Positions 46,841 through 56,220 of a DNA stretch of 64,000 bases are shown piece by piece; position 1 is the first letter of the stretch, and each line of letters opens with the position of its first letter. The notes beneath the pieces are model-generated. The model worked only from the letters and a program-made list of their open reading frames with translations, was not told the DNA's origin and searched no databases. The position numbers and the translations under genes are program-made. The stretch lies in assembly GCF_014695375.1 (NCBI RefSeq), contig NZ_JACJOG010000053.1, positions 274,708-338,707 of the forward strand. Direction: 5' to 3'. Source of the DNA: Coleofasciculus sp. FACHB-T130. GTDB taxonomy: Bacteria > Cyanobacteriota > Cyanobacteriia > Cyanobacteriales > FACHB-T130.

Positions 46841-48202
46841 ATGGTAGTAGCAGTGGAAAATCAGTCTCCTCACCATGTTGTGATTGTCGGTGGCGGCTTT
46901 GGCGGACTTTATGCTGCCAAGGCATTGAGCGGCGCACCTGTCCATGTGACACTGGTCGATAAACGTAACTTTCATTTGTTTCAGCCACTCCTTTATCAAG
47001 TCGCTACCGGAACGCTATCCCCAGCAGATATTTCATCTCCTCTGCGTGCGGTACTCAGCGAGAGCAAAAATACTAAAGTGCTGATGGGAGAGGTAAAGGA
47101 TATCGATCCACAACAGCGAAAAGTCATCCTCGCTGGCGAAGAACTGATCTACGACACGTTAATCGTTGCTACAGGTGTGAGCCATTTTTACTTTGGCAAT
47201 GACCAATGGGCAACTGTAGCGCCAGGATTGAAAACCGTTGAAGATGCGCTGGAAATGCGGCGTCGCATTTTTATGGCGTTTGAAGCGGCAGAAAAGGAAA
47301 CCGATCCCGAAAAACGGCGTGCCTGGTTGACGTTTGCGATCATCGGCGGAGGGCCGACGGGGGTAGAATTAGCGGGAGCGATCGCAGAACTCGCTTACAG
47401 CACCCTCAAGCGAGATTTCCGCAACATTGACACCGCTGAAGCCAAAATTTTGTTACTGGAAGGGATGGATCGCATCCTACCTCCCTACACACCAGAGTTA
47501 TCTGCAAAAGCAGAAGCCTCTCTTCAGCGCTTAGGTGTCACTGTGCAGACAAAGACGCTGGTGACAAATATTGCAGAGAATATTATCACCACAAAACAAG
47601 GCGATAAAATCGAACAAATTCCAGCGAGAACAACCTTATGGGCAGCGGGAATCAAAGCTTCACCAATGGGGAAAGTTTTGGCAGAACGCACAGGCGCTGC
47701 AATTGACCGGGTGGGGCGGGTTATCGTTGAATCCGACCTGAGTATAGCAGGACATCCTAATATCTTTGTGGTTGGAGACTTGGCAAGTTTTTCTCATCAA
47801 AATGAGAAACCACTACCAGGTGTTGCACCCGTGGCGATGCAAGAAGGGGAATATGTTGCTAACCTGATCAAACAGCGGATTGCCGGTTACAGTATGGCAC
47901 CTTTCCAATATGTTGACCGAGGCAGTATGGCTGTTATCGGGCGGAATGCTGCGGTAGTCGATTTGGGTTATGTGAAGTTTTCCGGTTTGCTCGCTTGGCT
48001 CACCTGGGTATTTGTTCACATTTACTTCTTAATTGAGTTTGATAATAAACTCATCGTCATGCTCCAGTGGGGTTGGAATTATTGGACTCGCAAACGTGGG
48101 GCAAGATTGATTACCGGCGACGAGGTAATTGGAAAGGTAGGAGTAGACGCTAACGGCGATTATTACGTGCCCTTGAAGAGTAAAGAAACGGTGGAAGTTT
48201 AA
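46841..48202 (+). CDS. Type II NADH dehydrogenase (NDH-2)
   Basis: The 453-residue flavoprotein oxidises NADH and reduces plastoquinone at the membrane without pumping protons. The FAD-binding motif VVIVGGGFGGLYAAKAL (about 14-30), the NAD-binding AIIGGGPTGVELAGAIAEL (about 167-185) and the second FAD site VFVVGDLASF are present. The C-terminal third has a hydrophobic, aromatic segment (GLLAWLTWVFVHIYFLIEFDNKLIVMLQW) that anchors these enzymes in the membrane. It has a good AAAGGATG ribosome site. Cyanobacteria carry several such genes (ndbA-C); I cannot say which. Confidence 0.92.
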   Translation: MVVAVENQSPHHVVIVGGGFGGLYAAKALSGAPVHVTLVDKRNFHLFQPLLYQVATGTLSPADISSPLRAVLSESKNTKVLMGEVKDIDPQQRKVILAGEELIYDTLIVATGVSHFYFGNDQWATVAPGLKTVEDALEMRRRIFMAFEAAEKETDPEKRRAWLTFAIIGGGPTGVELAGAIAELAYSTLKRDFRNIDTAEAKILLLEGMDRILPPYTPELSAKAEASLQRLGVTVQTKTLVTNIAENIITTKQGDKIEQIPARTTLWAAGIKASPMGKVLAERTGAAIDRVGRVIVESDLSIAGHPNIFVVGDLASFSHQNEKPLPGVAPVAMQEGEYVANLIKQRIAGYSMAPFQYVDRGSMAVIGRNAAVVDLGYVKFSGLLAWLTWVFVHIYFLIEFDNKLIVMLQWGWNYWTRKRGARLITGDEVIGKVGVDANGDYYVPLKSKETVEV

Positions 48203-48243
48203 ACGCAAAGGTACGCGAAGGTTTACGCAAAGGTTCGCCGAGG
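48203..48243. repeat. Two-copy 20-bp repeat of CGCAAAGG type
   Basis: Adjacent units ACGCAAAGGTACGCGAAGG and ACGCAAAGGTTCGCCGAGG follow the NDH-2 stop codon. The motif resembles the degenerate (GCAGAGGAC-like) 9-mers near rluD. Confidence 0.6.
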
Positions 48244-48285
48244 AAAGATAGCTCTTTGGGAACCTTTGTGTTTAAAAAGACGAAA

Positions 48286-49059
48286 TTAATTTCGTCGATG
48301 AACTTGGGTAGCAGTGGCTTGATCGGTGGGGACTAAAAGTAGTTCGCTGATATTAACGTGAGCAGGTCTGGTGACACAGAAAAATATTACATCGGCAATA
48401 TCTTCTGGGGTTAGAGGTGTTAAACCTTGGTAAACTTTTTGAGCGCGATCGCTATCCCCATGAAATCGTACTTGACTAAATTCCGTTTCAACTAACCCTG
48501 GATCGACTGAAGTCACTCGCACAGGTGTTCCTAGGAGGTCTTGCTTTAAACCTTCGGAAATAGATTTCACAGCGGCTTTAGAAGCACAGTAGACGTTGCC
48601 ACCGGGATAGGTTTGATGACCGGCAATGGAGCCAAGATTTACTACATGACCTTTATCCCTCTTTACCATTCCTGGCACTAGATAGCGGGTGCAATAAAGT
48701 AAGCCTTTGATATTGGTATCGATCATTTCTTCCCAGTCTTGAATGCTGCCTTCATGGAGTTTATTTAACCCCCGGCTAAGACCAGCATTGTTAATTAAGA
48801 TATCGACATCAGACCAAGCTTCTGGGAGAGAAGAAAAGGCGGATTCAACAGAAGCGCGATCGCGTACATCTAGTGCTAACAGATGCAACTGGCAAGAAAA
48901 TTCCTTTCTGAGTTCCTCTGCGAGTTCCTGCAACCGCTCTTGGCGTCGAGCCACTAAGATCAGTTTGGCACCCGCTTGGGCAAATACTTTGGCACAAGCA
49001 GCGCCAATTCCACTACTCGCACCAGTAATTACAACAATTTTGTCTTTGATAGAAATCAT
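48286..49059 (-). CDS. Short-chain dehydrogenase/reductase (YdfG-like)
   Basis: The 257-residue protein has the classical SDR motifs: cofactor loop TGASSGIG (13-20), ALDVRD (acid residue for the adenine ribose), NNAGLSRG, catalytic Ser in NLGSIAG, and the YCASK Tyr-x-x-x-Lys pair. The GLKQDLLGTPVRVTSVDPGLVETEFS segment and length are like YdfG-type dehydrogenases acting on hydroxy acids such as serine or 3-hydroxypropionate. No ribosome site stands out. The substrate is not certain. Confidence 0.92.
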   Translation of the reverse strand: MISIKDKIVVITGASSGIGAACAKVFAQAGAKLILVARRQERLQELAEELRKEFSCQLHLLALDVRDRASVESAFSSLPEAWSDVDILINNAGLSRGLNKLHEGSIQDWEEMIDTNIKGLLYCTRYLVPGMVKRDKGHVVNLGSIAGHQTYPGGNVYCASKAAVKSISEGLKQDLLGTPVRVTSVDPGLVETEFSQVRFHGDSDRAQKVYQGLTPLTPEDIADVIFFCVTRPAHVNISELLLVPTDQATATQVHRRN

Positions 49060-49212
49060 TCGTTTTAACTAATTTTATAGCAATTATAAGTAATTCGTAA
49101 AGCTCTATTCTTTTTTTATTCGGTTCTTTATGCCCTGTAAAAATATTCCTTGCAAATCAAACAAAATTTCTAAAAATTCCGAAGATTGAGTTTTGAATTT
49201 TCAATTTAGTAA

Positions 49213-49237
49213 AAAACTCAAAACTCAAAACTCAAAA
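49213..49237. repeat. Heptamer tandem array (AAACTCA) next to a stop codon
   Basis: Three to four head-to-tail AAACTCA units. The array touches the stop codon of the gene at 49238-50068. It is another 7-bp periodic repeat, with a different sequence from the GGACTGA family. Confidence 0.85.
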
Positions 49238-50068
49238 CTATTTGGAAGGGCGACCACCTTCTACAACCCGCAGGCGCTGAGTAACGGTTGTCATGCCTTG
49301 TTCGCGGATTACAACCGTTGATACCCAATAATTCCCTTTTTTCAGGGGGGCGCGACCTACCTTAAAAATTCCACCTGATGACAGTAACTCCAGATCCACC
49401 GGCGCGGGTTTGGCAAAGCGATCGCCCCGCACAGGTTCTTCCACTGCTGCACCCAACATTAAATCGTCGCCTAGGGGTTCTTGGACGACCGCATCAAGGC
49501 TATAGGATTGACCAATACGAACCTCTTCCGGTAACTTCATGTCCACTGTGGGAGGCTTTACGCCTGCGGTCGTCTGAGTGCGTTCTCCCAGAATCTCCTG
49601 CTCAACAATTTTTTGACCTTGAAAGCGCTGACGCGATCGCAAAGCGGACTCAAACTTCATATCTTTGCCATCGATTCGCTGGGTGCCAGTAATCTGAGTC
49701 ACCGTCTCCGCAACCAGGGCATCCCCTTCCTTTTCCCAAGATTTGAGTTCTGTACGATAACTCAGATTTGGGTAGCGCTTCCAGAGTTGAGTTAAAGCCT
49801 GTTGCAGACTCTGACGATTTAAGCCATCAGAATGGGTAAAATTCTGGCTATAGAACTGCATCACCGTATTGACATCCTGACGATTGGCCGCCGCATCAAT
49901 TTGCGTGAGAGAATTTTTTAGCTCGACGGGTGCTGTTTCTGGACTCGCTGCCCGAACAGTGTTTGGATGAAGCAGGGACGTAAGAATTATAAAGGCAAAA
50001 ATTTTTGACTTTTGCTTGATGAGAGACTGGAACAAGCTGACAGACGGAGTTATCTGGTTACGCATCAC
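49238..50068 (-). CDS. Exported SnoaL/NTF2-like protein
   Basis: The 276-residue protein has a hydrophobic signal segment (IFAFIILTSLLHPNTVRAASPE) and an NTF2/SnoaL-like domain (about 45-160: AAANRQDVNTVMQFYSQNFTHSDGLNRQSLQQALTQLW). A C-terminal beta-rich domain (about 175-276) ends in TVTQRLRVVEGGRPSK. This two-domain layout is common among cyanobacterial exported proteins; its function is unknown. It diverges from murG across 144 bp. Confidence 0.8.
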   Translation of the reverse strand: MMRNQITPSVSLFQSLIKQKSKIFAFIILTSLLHPNTVRAASPETAPVELKNSLTQIDAAANRQDVNTVMQFYSQNFTHSDGLNRQSLQQALTQLWKRYPNLSYRTELKSWEKEGDALVAETVTQITGTQRIDGKDMKFESALRSRQRFQGQKIVEQEILGERTQTTAGVKPPTVDMKLPEEVRIGQSYSLDAVVQEPLGDDLMLGAAVEEPVRGDRFAKPAPVDLELLSSGGIFKVGRAPLKKGNYWVSTVVIREQGMTTVTQRLRVVEGGRPSK

Positions 50069-50212
50069 AGACGTGTTTGAATAATTGGATAAAGAAAACC
50101 GTGTCGAGCAACAGACGTGCTAAAGAGTAGAAATCCTGGATGCTCTATTGGCTAATTTATAACTGATTTTTAATCTTATCCGAGCCAGGACAGCCAGTAG
50201 GAGATAGAAACT

Positions 50213-51271
50213 TTGGCAAATGAACCGAAACGATTGTTAATTGCGGCGAGTGGTACTGGGGGACATTTATTTCCCGCGATCGCGCTAGCCGAAAAACTGC
50301 CAGACTATGAGATTGAGTGGCTAGGTGTCCCGAACCGCCTGGAAACCCAGTTAGTTCCGGCTCAATATCCCCTCAACACCATTGAGGTGGAAGGGTTTCA
50401 ACAAGGGTTTGGACTGGGGACATTGGGCATTCTCCTGCGACTGACGGGTTCCATCCGGCAGGTACGCCAGCTACTTAAAGACAAGAATTTTCAGGGTGTA
50501 TTCAGCACAGGGGGTTACATTGCCGCACCGGCGATTATTGCCGCACGGTCAATTGGAATTCCCGTGATTATGCACGAATCCAATGCCCTCCCCGGCAAAG
50601 TGACTCGCTGGTTGAGTCCGTGGTGTAATAGCGTGGCGCTGGGGTTTGAATATGGAGCGCATTACCTACCCCGCGCCGGAACCGCCTACACAGGCACTCC
50701 GGTTCGCGCTCAGTTTCGCACCCCCCAAAAGCTGGAGTTGCCGATTCCTGAAGATGTCCCCTTGATTGCGGTCGTTGGTGGCTCTCAGGGCGCTGTTGCC
50801 GTCAATCAAATCGTCCGCGAGTGCGCCCCAGCCTGGTTGAAGGCCGGTGCCTGGATTGTCCATCTGACGGGCGATAATGACCCTGATGCCCAAAGTTTCC
50901 AGCATCCTCAGTATTTTTCCATGCCGTTTTATGACAATATGGCGGCACTTTTGCAACGGACGAACCTGGCAATTAGCCGCGCTGGCGCTGGGACATTAAC
51001 TGAACTTGCGGTTACGCAAACCCCAGCGATTCTCATTCCCTACCCTTTCGCCGCCGAAGATCATCAAGTCTACAATGGGGCAATTTTTAACTCAGCAGGC
51101 GCTGGTTTGGTATTCCGGCAGTCAGAACTGACGCCTCAGTTACTAGAAAGTAAGGTATTGAATTTATTGCAGTCGCCCGAACAACTACAACAAATGGCTC
51201 AAAAAGCTGCTACGCTAGCAGTTCCTGACAGTGCCGAACGTTTAGCCGATCTGGTGCGCCGAACGCTGTAG
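50213..51271 (+). CDS. murG: UDP-N-acetylglucosamine transferase (MurG), TTG start
   Basis: This enzyme adds GlcNAc to undecaprenyl-PP-MurNAc-pentapeptide, making lipid II on the inner face of the membrane. The TTG start at 50213 has an AGGAGAT ribosome site. The 352 residues contain the family motifs: GTGGHLFPAIALAEKL (GGTGGH-type loop), FSTGGYIAAPAI, HESNALPGKVTR, VGGSQGAVAVNQI, YDNMAALL and SRAGAGTLTELAV. The domain order is complete. It is not in a dcw cluster here. Confidence 0.96.
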   Translation: MANEPKRLLIAASGTGGHLFPAIALAEKLPDYEIEWLGVPNRLETQLVPAQYPLNTIEVEGFQQGFGLGTLGILLRLTGSIRQVRQLLKDKNFQGVFSTGGYIAAPAIIAARSIGIPVIMHESNALPGKVTRWLSPWCNSVALGFEYGAHYLPRAGTAYTGTPVRAQFRTPQKLELPIPEDVPLIAVVGGSQGAVAVNQIVRECAPAWLKAGAWIVHLTGDNDPDAQSFQHPQYFSMPFYDNMAALLQRTNLAISRAGAGTLTELAVTQTPAILIPYPFAAEDHQVYNGAIFNSAGAGLVFRQSELTPQLLESKVLNLLQSPEQLQQMAQKAATLAVPDSAERLADLVRRTL

Positions 51272-51371
51272 CCAAAAGGCTTTCAGTCACAAAGCCTTTG
51301 GATGAGAAATTAGGGTTTATCCACAAATTGGAACAGCCAATGTAACGCCAGTAATTGTTAGTTTTGAGGAG

Positions 51372-51396
51372 GGGCAACTTTAAGAGAAAGTTGCCC
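51372..51396 (+). promoter_or_regulatory. Hairpin in the leader of the 116-aa exported protein
   Basis: A 9-bp perfect stem (GGGCAACTT with AAGTTGCCC) and 7-base loop lie 22 bp before the start codon at 51419. It sits where a ribosome site would be expected, so it could affect initiation. There is no T-run. Confidence 0.4.
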
Positions 51397-51418
51397 GTAC
51401 AGTTGTTCCTCGCAAACC

Positions 51419-51769
51419 ATGAAACTCAAAATCGCAACAGCTATACTCCTTGCCACTATTGGCTTTGTGGCTCCGGCTAAAGCGCAAGATCCCGAACCGA
51501 TCGCCCCAACAACGCCCTCATCTCCAGCGCAACCAACTTCAGATCCAGTTTTGGAAGCCTGCGCCCAAGACCAAGCCGATACTTTACCCAATCCTTTCTC
51601 AGATGTGCCGTCGAATCACTGGGCATTCAAAGCGGTTCTAAGTATGTATTATTGTGGCGCTTATCGAGGGTCAAGTTCACCTGAGAGGGTTAAACCATTT
51701 TTGCAACAACAGATTCCTCAACAAAGCAGTAATCTGCCTGAAACCAAAGTGGAAGTTCCCCGAACTTAG
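51419..51769 (+). CDS. Exported protein with a single SLH-like motif
   Basis: The 116-residue protein has a signal peptide (MKLKIATAILLATIGFVAPAKAQD), a Pro/Thr/Ser-rich linker and one short S-layer-homology-like stretch (PFSDVPSNHWAFKAVLSMYYCGAYRG). That is much less than the 40-55-residue SLH domain, and only one copy. It is either a degenerate SLH protein or a small secreted protein whose end resembles SLH. Two Cys residues lie near 48 and 79. A strong hairpin follows the stop. Confidence 0.7.
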   Translation: MKLKIATAILLATIGFVAPAKAQDPEPIAPTTPSSPAQPTSDPVLEACAQDQADTLPNPFSDVPSNHWAFKAVLSMYYCGAYRGSSSPERVKPFLQQQIPQQSSNLPETKVEVPRT

Positions 51770-51790
51770 GAGGATTTTGTGTATAAGTAA

Positions 51791-51833
51791 GGATGCGATC
51801 GCTCTCGGCACTTTTCTGAGAGCGATCGCATCC
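51791..51833 (+). terminator. 16-bp perfect hairpin built from HIP1 sites
   Basis: The arms GGATGCGATCGCTCTC and GAGAGCGATCGCATCC (16 bp) enclose an 11-base loop and are followed by TTCT. Both arms contain GCGATCGC. It lies 22 bp after the 116-aa gene and probably stops transcription, although the T-run is short. Confidence 0.65.
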
Positions 51834-51907
51834 TTCTGATAGTCAATAGCCTAGTCTATACCCGCGTACCACATAATTTTGCGATGTAAAAGTGAGGTCA
51901 GTTGACA

Positions 51908-52423
51908 ATGACTCAAGAACTCACCGACTTAAAAGCTTCCATTCTGGAAGGAAGATACGAAGATGCTTTGTCCCTGGTGGATGATTTGGAAGGGATGAGT
52001 AAAAAAGCTATTTTGCAGAATATTGAGAGCTTTCTCAGTAGAATGCTGGTTCACTTGATAAAGAATAAAATTGAGCAGCGTTTAACTAATTCTTGGGCAG
52101 TTTCTATTCGAGATTCGCTTCTAAAGATTCAAGCTTTAAATATTAAAGAAAATAGAACTTCCTTCTATATCAACCAGAATGAATGGGAATCTTATCTAGA
52201 AAATTCTTTTGAAGATGCTATATTCGCGGCAAATGTGGGAGTTTTAAATGGGATTTATACCCCATTTCAACTACAAGATATGGTAAGCAGAACGGAGATA
52301 ATTGTCGCAGCAAATAAACTTCTAAGCTTGATCTATTCCAATTCAGCCAAGGCATTGCGCGACATTATGAGTGAGGAATTGAGTAAATTACCAGGCGCGG
52401 AAGAGTGGAAATTAGGAAAATAA
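51908..52423 (+). CDS. DUF29 family protein
   Basis: I take ATG 51908 as the start (a TTG at 51902 is possible). The 171-residue protein is all-helical by composition, with LTDLKASILEGRYEDALSLVDDLEGM and a central LVHLIKNKIEQRLTNSWAVSIRDSLLKIQAL, the pattern of DUF29 proteins. This family is expanded in cyanobacteria, is often near mobile elements, and has no established function. There are no membrane segments. Confidence 0.78.
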   Translation: MTQELTDLKASILEGRYEDALSLVDDLEGMSKKAILQNIESFLSRMLVHLIKNKIEQRLTNSWAVSIRDSLLKIQALNIKENRTSFYINQNEWESYLENSFEDAIFAANVGVLNGIYTPFQLQDMVSRTEIIVAANKLLSLIYSNSAKALRDIMSEELSKLPGAEEWKLGK

Positions 52424-52541
52424 AGTAAATTTGTTTCGGCTAGGATGCAGTAATTACACTGCTACTCTTAAGAAACAAGTCTTCCCACTCGTACCAAAAT
52501 GCGATCGCGCCGCCCTCACTAACCTTTGTTCCTGTTTCTCT

Positions 52542-52568
52542 TCCTCCGCGTCCTCTGCGTCCTCTGCG
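52542..52568. repeat. Three tandem 9-mers upstream of rluD
   Basis: TCCTCCGCG, TCCTCTGCG and TCCTCTGCG stand head-to-tail 28 bp before the GTG start of rluD. This 9-bp periodicity recurs in many cyanobacterial intergenic regions. Confidence 0.8.
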
Positions 52569-52596
52569 GTTCGTTTCCAACTTAAACAGTGAATTC

Positions 52597-53556
52597 GTGA
52601 ATTCCCCCCATTCAATCTCTCTCGAAGTTCAAGAAACAGGCAGTCGCATTGACCGCTATCTTTCCCAACAACTACCAGATTTATCCCGTTCGCGCATCCA
52701 GAAACTAATTGAAGACGGCAACGTGCTGCTGAACGGCACCGTCTGCACGTCGAAGAAAGCAACCATGCAAATGGGCGATCGCCTATCTTTAACGATTCCA
52801 GAAGTGCGATCGCTAGACCTGCAACCAGAAGAAATCCCTTTAGATGTTCTTTATGAAGATGATTCCCTGATTATCATCAACAAACCGGCGGGTTTAGTTG
52901 TTCATCCAGCCGCAGGACACGAAGCAGGCACTCTCGTCAACGCTCTTTTAGCCCACTGTCCTCTTGCGGAAATTGGCGGGGTGCAACGTCCGGGAATTGT
53001 CCATCGTCTTGACAAGGATACGACGGGGGCAATGGTTGTTGCCAAAACCGACCAAGCCCACCAACACCTGCAAGCTCAACTAAAAGCTAAAACCGCACGT
53101 CGGGAATATTTGGGCGTCGTCTACGGTTCTCCCCGCGCTGAGGGCGGCACAATTGACCAGCCTATCGGTCGTCATTCGGGCGATCGCAAAAAAATGGCTG
53201 TCGTACCTGTAGAGAAGGGGGGACGAGCGGCGATGACCCACTGGCGGGTGCAGGAACGCCTGGGAAACCACACGTTGATGCTTTTCCAACTCGAAACAGG
53301 TCGCACCCACCAAATTCGCGTTCACAGTGCCTACATCGGTTATCCAATTGTGGGAGATCCCGTTTACAGTTCTGGTCACTCTGTCGGCGTCAATCTTCCC
53401 GGTCAAGCGCTCCATGCTTGGCGGCTCCGGTTGCAGCATCCAGTAACCGGGGAGTTGATAGAAGCGATCGCACCCCTACCCTCAGCACTTGTAAAGCTTC
53501 TCGATGTGCTGCGAAGACGAATTGCTGCCACTAATCCACAATCGATAGACCGATAA
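52597..53556 (+). CDS. rluD: RluD-type 23S rRNA pseudouridine synthase (GTG start)
   Basis: The 319-residue protein has an N-terminal S4 RNA-binding domain (SRIDRYLSQQLPDLSRSRIQKLIEDGNVLLNG) and a pseudouridine synthase domain. The catalytic segment is GIVHRLDKDTTGAMVVAKT, with the active-site Asp in HRLDKDT. Later motifs are GRHSGDRKKMAV and LETGRTHQIRVHSAYIGYPIVGDPVY. It modifies uridines in a 23S rRNA loop. The start is GTG at 52597 (ACAGTGAATTCGTGAATT), with a weak ribosome site. It is complete. Confidence 0.92.
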   Translation: MNSPHSISLEVQETGSRIDRYLSQQLPDLSRSRIQKLIEDGNVLLNGTVCTSKKATMQMGDRLSLTIPEVRSLDLQPEEIPLDVLYEDDSLIIINKPAGLVVHPAAGHEAGTLVNALLAHCPLAEIGGVQRPGIVHRLDKDTTGAMVVAKTDQAHQHLQAQLKAKTARREYLGVVYGSPRAEGGTIDQPIGRHSGDRKKMAVVPVEKGGRAAMTHWRVQERLGNHTLMLFQLETGRTHQIRVHSAYIGYPIVGDPVYSSGHSVGVNLPGQALHAWRLRLQHPVTGELIEAIAPLPSALVKLLDVLRRRIAATNPQSIDR

Positions 53557-54112
53557 GGCTTTATATATTTACATAAAACTACATAATTACATTTAGTTCC
53601 AAAAAACCCCTAACCCTTGCCGAGAAACTTTTTAAACAAATATTAAAAAACCATAAAAACAAAAACCTTGGCTTTTTTGAGTATAAATACTTGGAGAATT
53701 GTAACGAAGTATGTGGGAAATAAAATCCAAGACCCTTGGAAGGGTAAGGATTTGAGCTTTTATTCATGGCTCTTGAGATTGCTTAATAAATCTTAAAAAA
53801 CAAAGCTGCGAAGGCGTTGTATAAAAATAACCGGAGGGATCAATAACAGACAAAAGTTAAACAAGACACGGATTTATCAAGGTTGCAAATCTCTCATAAA
53901 AGCACGGACTTTTCTCATATTTCTGTGAAAACCAATTTGTTGCAGGTAAAGTAACAGAAGGGATGGGAGAGCGACTTAAAAAGCGTGTTGGACTTATGTC
54001 TGGGCTTGACCAATCCAAGAGCTGATTCAATAGATTGAAGTAGCTCTGCTTGACAAATATCGACGTTTTAAAAAACCACACTCATCCAAATCAGTAGTAG
54101 GAGATTGAGTTC
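53557..54112 (+). promoter_or_regulatory. Leader and promoter region of the cpc operon
   Basis: This 556-bp region precedes cpcB and should carry the promoter and a long 5' leader. It is AT-rich, with candidate boxes TATAAATAC (about 53685) and TTGTATAAA (53816-53824); I cannot fix the start site. A TTGACA occurs at about 54049 without a good -10. The cpcB ribosome site is AGGAGAT, ending 8 bases before ATG 54113. No coding frame is supported. Confidence 0.55.
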
Positions 54113-54631
54113 ATGTTAGATGCATTCGCCAAGGTTGTTTCTCAGGCTGATGCCCGCGGTGAATTCTTGAGCACCGAGCAGCTCGATGCCCTGACCAATG
54201 TTGTCAAGGATGGCAGCAAGCGTTTGGATACCGTTAACCGCATCACCAGCAATGCTTCCAGCATTGTTGCCAACGCCGCTCGTGCTTTGTTTGAAGAGCA
54301 GCCTCAACTGATTCAACCAGGTGGAAACGCATACACCAACCGTCGTATGGCAGCTTGCCTCCGCGACATGGAAATCATCCTGCGCTACGTTACCTATGCC
54401 ACAATTGCTGGTGATTCTAGCGTGTTGGACGATCGCTGCTTGAACGGTCTACGCGAAACCTACCAAGCGCTAGGCGTTCCTGGTGGTTCTGTTGCTGCTG
54501 GCGTCCAAAAGATGAAAGAAGCTGCGGTCAAAATCGCTAATGACCCCAATGGCATCACCAAGGGCGACTGTAGCCAACTGATGTCTGAAGTAGCTAGCTA
54601 CTTCGATCGTGCCTCATCTGCTGTTGCTTAA
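54113..54631 (+). CDS. cpcB: Phycocyanin beta subunit
   Basis: The 172-residue beta chain of C-phycocyanin, a rod protein of the phycobilisome. The signatures are [14 protein letters not shown] at the start, the bilin-binding Cys82 ([12 protein letters not shown]) and Cys153 ([10 protein letters not shown]), and Asn72, the site of gamma-N-methylation (GGNAYTNRR). Length and spacing fit phycocyanin rather than phycoerythrocyanin. It starts the operon; cpcA follows 92 bp downstream. Cys82 and Cys153 would be ligated by CpcS- and CpcT-type lyases, which are not here. Confidence 0.98.
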   Translation: MLDAFAKVVSQADARGEFLSTEQLDALTNVVKDGSKRLDTVNRITSNASSIVANAARALFEEQPQLIQPGGNAYTNRRMAACLRDMEIILRYVTYATIAGDSSVLDDRCLNGLRETYQALGVPGGSVAAGVQKMKEAAVKIANDPNGITKGDCSQLMSEVASYFDRASSAVA

Positions 54632-54723
54632 GAACAACTAGCAAGCTTGCTGTTGGATAGACGCGAACATTCGCGTTGTTTAGTCGAAAACTTTGCAAAC
54701 ACTTTTAGGGAGATACCTCAACA

Positions 54724-55212
54724 ATGAAGACCCCGATTACTGAAGCCATCGGCGCAGCCGATACCCAAGGTCGTTTCTTAGGCAACACCGAACTGACTGC
54801 TGTTAACGGTCGCTTTGAGCGTGCCGCTGCCAGCATGGAAGCTGCCCGTGCATTGACCCAAAAGGCTCAGCAACTGATTGATGGTGCTGCTCAAGCCGTG
54901 TACCAAAAGTTCCCATACACCACCCAGATGCAGGGGCCTCAGTATGCTTCTGACTCTCGTGGTAAATCCAAGTGTGCCCGTGACATCGGTCACTATCTGC
55001 GGATGGTTACCTACTGTCTAGTTGCTGGTGGTACAGGTCCAATGGACGAGTACCTGATTGCCGGTTTGGATGAAATCAACCGCACATTCGAGCTGTCCAA
55101 CAGCTGGTACGTAGAAGCCCTCAAGAACATCAAGGCCAATCATGGTCTGACTGGTCAAGCTGCTAACGAAGCCAACACCTACATCGACTACGCCATTAAC
55201 GCCCTGAGCTAG
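54724..55212 (+). CDS. cpcA: Phycocyanin alpha subunit
   Basis: The 162-residue alpha chain pairs with CpcB in the phycocyanin hexamer. It begins [19 protein letters not shown] and carries the bilin-binding Cys84 ([13 protein letters not shown]). The ribosome site is AGGGAG, 8 bases before the start. Its chromophore would be attached by the CpcE/CpcF lyase, encoded downstream in the same operon. A hairpin after the stop probably reduces read-through into cpcC. Confidence 0.98.
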   Translation: MKTPITEAIGAADTQGRFLGNTELTAVNGRFERAAASMEAARALTQKAQQLIDGAAQAVYQKFPYTTQMQGPQYASDSRGKSKCARDIGHYLRMVTYCLVAGGTGPMDEYLIAGLDEINRTFELSNSWYVEALKNIKANHGLTGQAANEANTYIDYAINALS

Positions 55213-55225
55213 TATTCAGGTGCGG

Positions 55226-55296
55226 TGCCCGGAAGAATCAGCGAGTGTTGGCGTGCTTGCTAGCAGTTGCTAATTTTTCCGGGCATTGTTTTTCTC
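55226..55296 (+). terminator. Partial terminator or attenuator between cpcA and cpcC
   Basis: A 9-bp perfect stem (TGCCCGGAA 55226-55234 with TTCCGGGCA 55277-55285) closes a 42-base loop and is followed by TTGTTTTTCTC. Its position fits the known drop between the abundant cpcBA message and the longer linker message in cyanobacteria. Whether it terminates or stabilises is inference. Confidence 0.65.
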
Positions 55297-55344
55297 AATT
55301 TGAGTATAAAAATCTTAAAAAGTTGTTGCGTTGGGAGAGCAAGA

Positions 55345-56220
55345 ATGGCCGGTTTAGTGGCGTCGAATTTAGCAGCAGCAGGCCGCCTAGGTCTTTCTGC
55401 ATTTGATGAAACACGGGTGGAACTGCGGCCTGACTGGACAGAGGACGATCTGCAAGCGGTAATCCGCGCGGTTTACCGTCAGGTACTAGGCAACGATTAC
55501 ATCATGAAGTCGGAACGCCTAACCTATGCTGAATCGCAGCTTCGGCAAGGAAATATAACGGTAAGAGATTTTGTCCGCGCGATCGCTAAGTCAGATCTAT
55601 ACAAAAACAAGTTTTTCTTTCGCAATTCCAATACCCGCTTGATCGAACTCAACTACAAGCATTTGCTAGGGCGGGCACCTTACGCAGAGGATGAGATAAA
55701 CTCCCACCTCAATATCTATGAGGAACAGGGGTACGACGCAGAAATCGATTCCTACATCGACAGCGTTGAGTATGAAGCCAACTTCGGAAACAACGTTGTC
55801 CCTTATTATCGTGGATTTATGGTAGAGCCGGGAGTGAGAACGACCGGCTTTACTCGTATGTTCCGCCTGTATCGGGGTTATGCGAATAGCGATCGCTCCC
55901 AAGTTGGAGGAAAAACTCCCCGACTGATGGGCGAATTGAGCCGAAATGAGGCTTCTACAATTTTCCAACCCTCTGGAAGTTCTTCATCCTGGAGATCGGC
56001 AGCGATTCCTCAAGACGCAGCCCCCAGAAAAGCCCTCGGCGGTACTAAGGAACAAAGCGGACGGGTTTATCGCATTGAAGTGTCTGGAATTCTCAGCCCA
56101 GGCTACCCGAAAGTCCGTCGCAGTAGCAACGCCTTCCTAGTGCCCTACGAGCAGCTGTCCCAAAAACTACAGCAAATTACGAAACAGGGCGGCAAAATTG
56201 TCAGCGTTACACCCGCTTAA
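55345..56220 (+). CDS. cpcC: Phycocyanin-associated rod linker
   Basis: ATG 55345 has a GGGAGAGC ribosome site; the upstream frame to 55267 is not coding. The 291-residue protein has an N-terminal PBS_linker_poly domain (about 20-175; [65 protein letters not shown]), a Ser/Gly-rich linker, and a C-terminal CpcD-like domain ([37 protein letters not shown]). It links phycocyanin hexamers within a rod. Confidence 0.95.
   Translation: MAGLVASNLAAAGRLGLSAFDETRVELRPDWTEDDLQAVIRAVYRQVLGNDYIMKSERLTYAESQLRQGNITVRDFVRAIAKSDLYKNKFFFRNSNTRLIELNYKHLLGRAPYAEDEINSHLNIYEEQGYDAEIDSYIDSVEYEANFGNNVVPYYRGFMVEPGVRTTGFTRMFRLYRGYANSDRSQVGGKTPRLMGELSRNEASTIFQPSGSSSSWRSAAIPQDAAPRKALGGTKEQSGRVYRIEVSGILSPGYPKVRRSSNAFLVPYEQLSQKLQQITKQGGKIVSVTPA

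Noticed and set aside
53557..54112. Phycoerythrocyanin genes or other bilin genes upstream of cpcB
   Set aside because: No coding frame with linker or subunit motifs is found; the region is an AT-rich leader.
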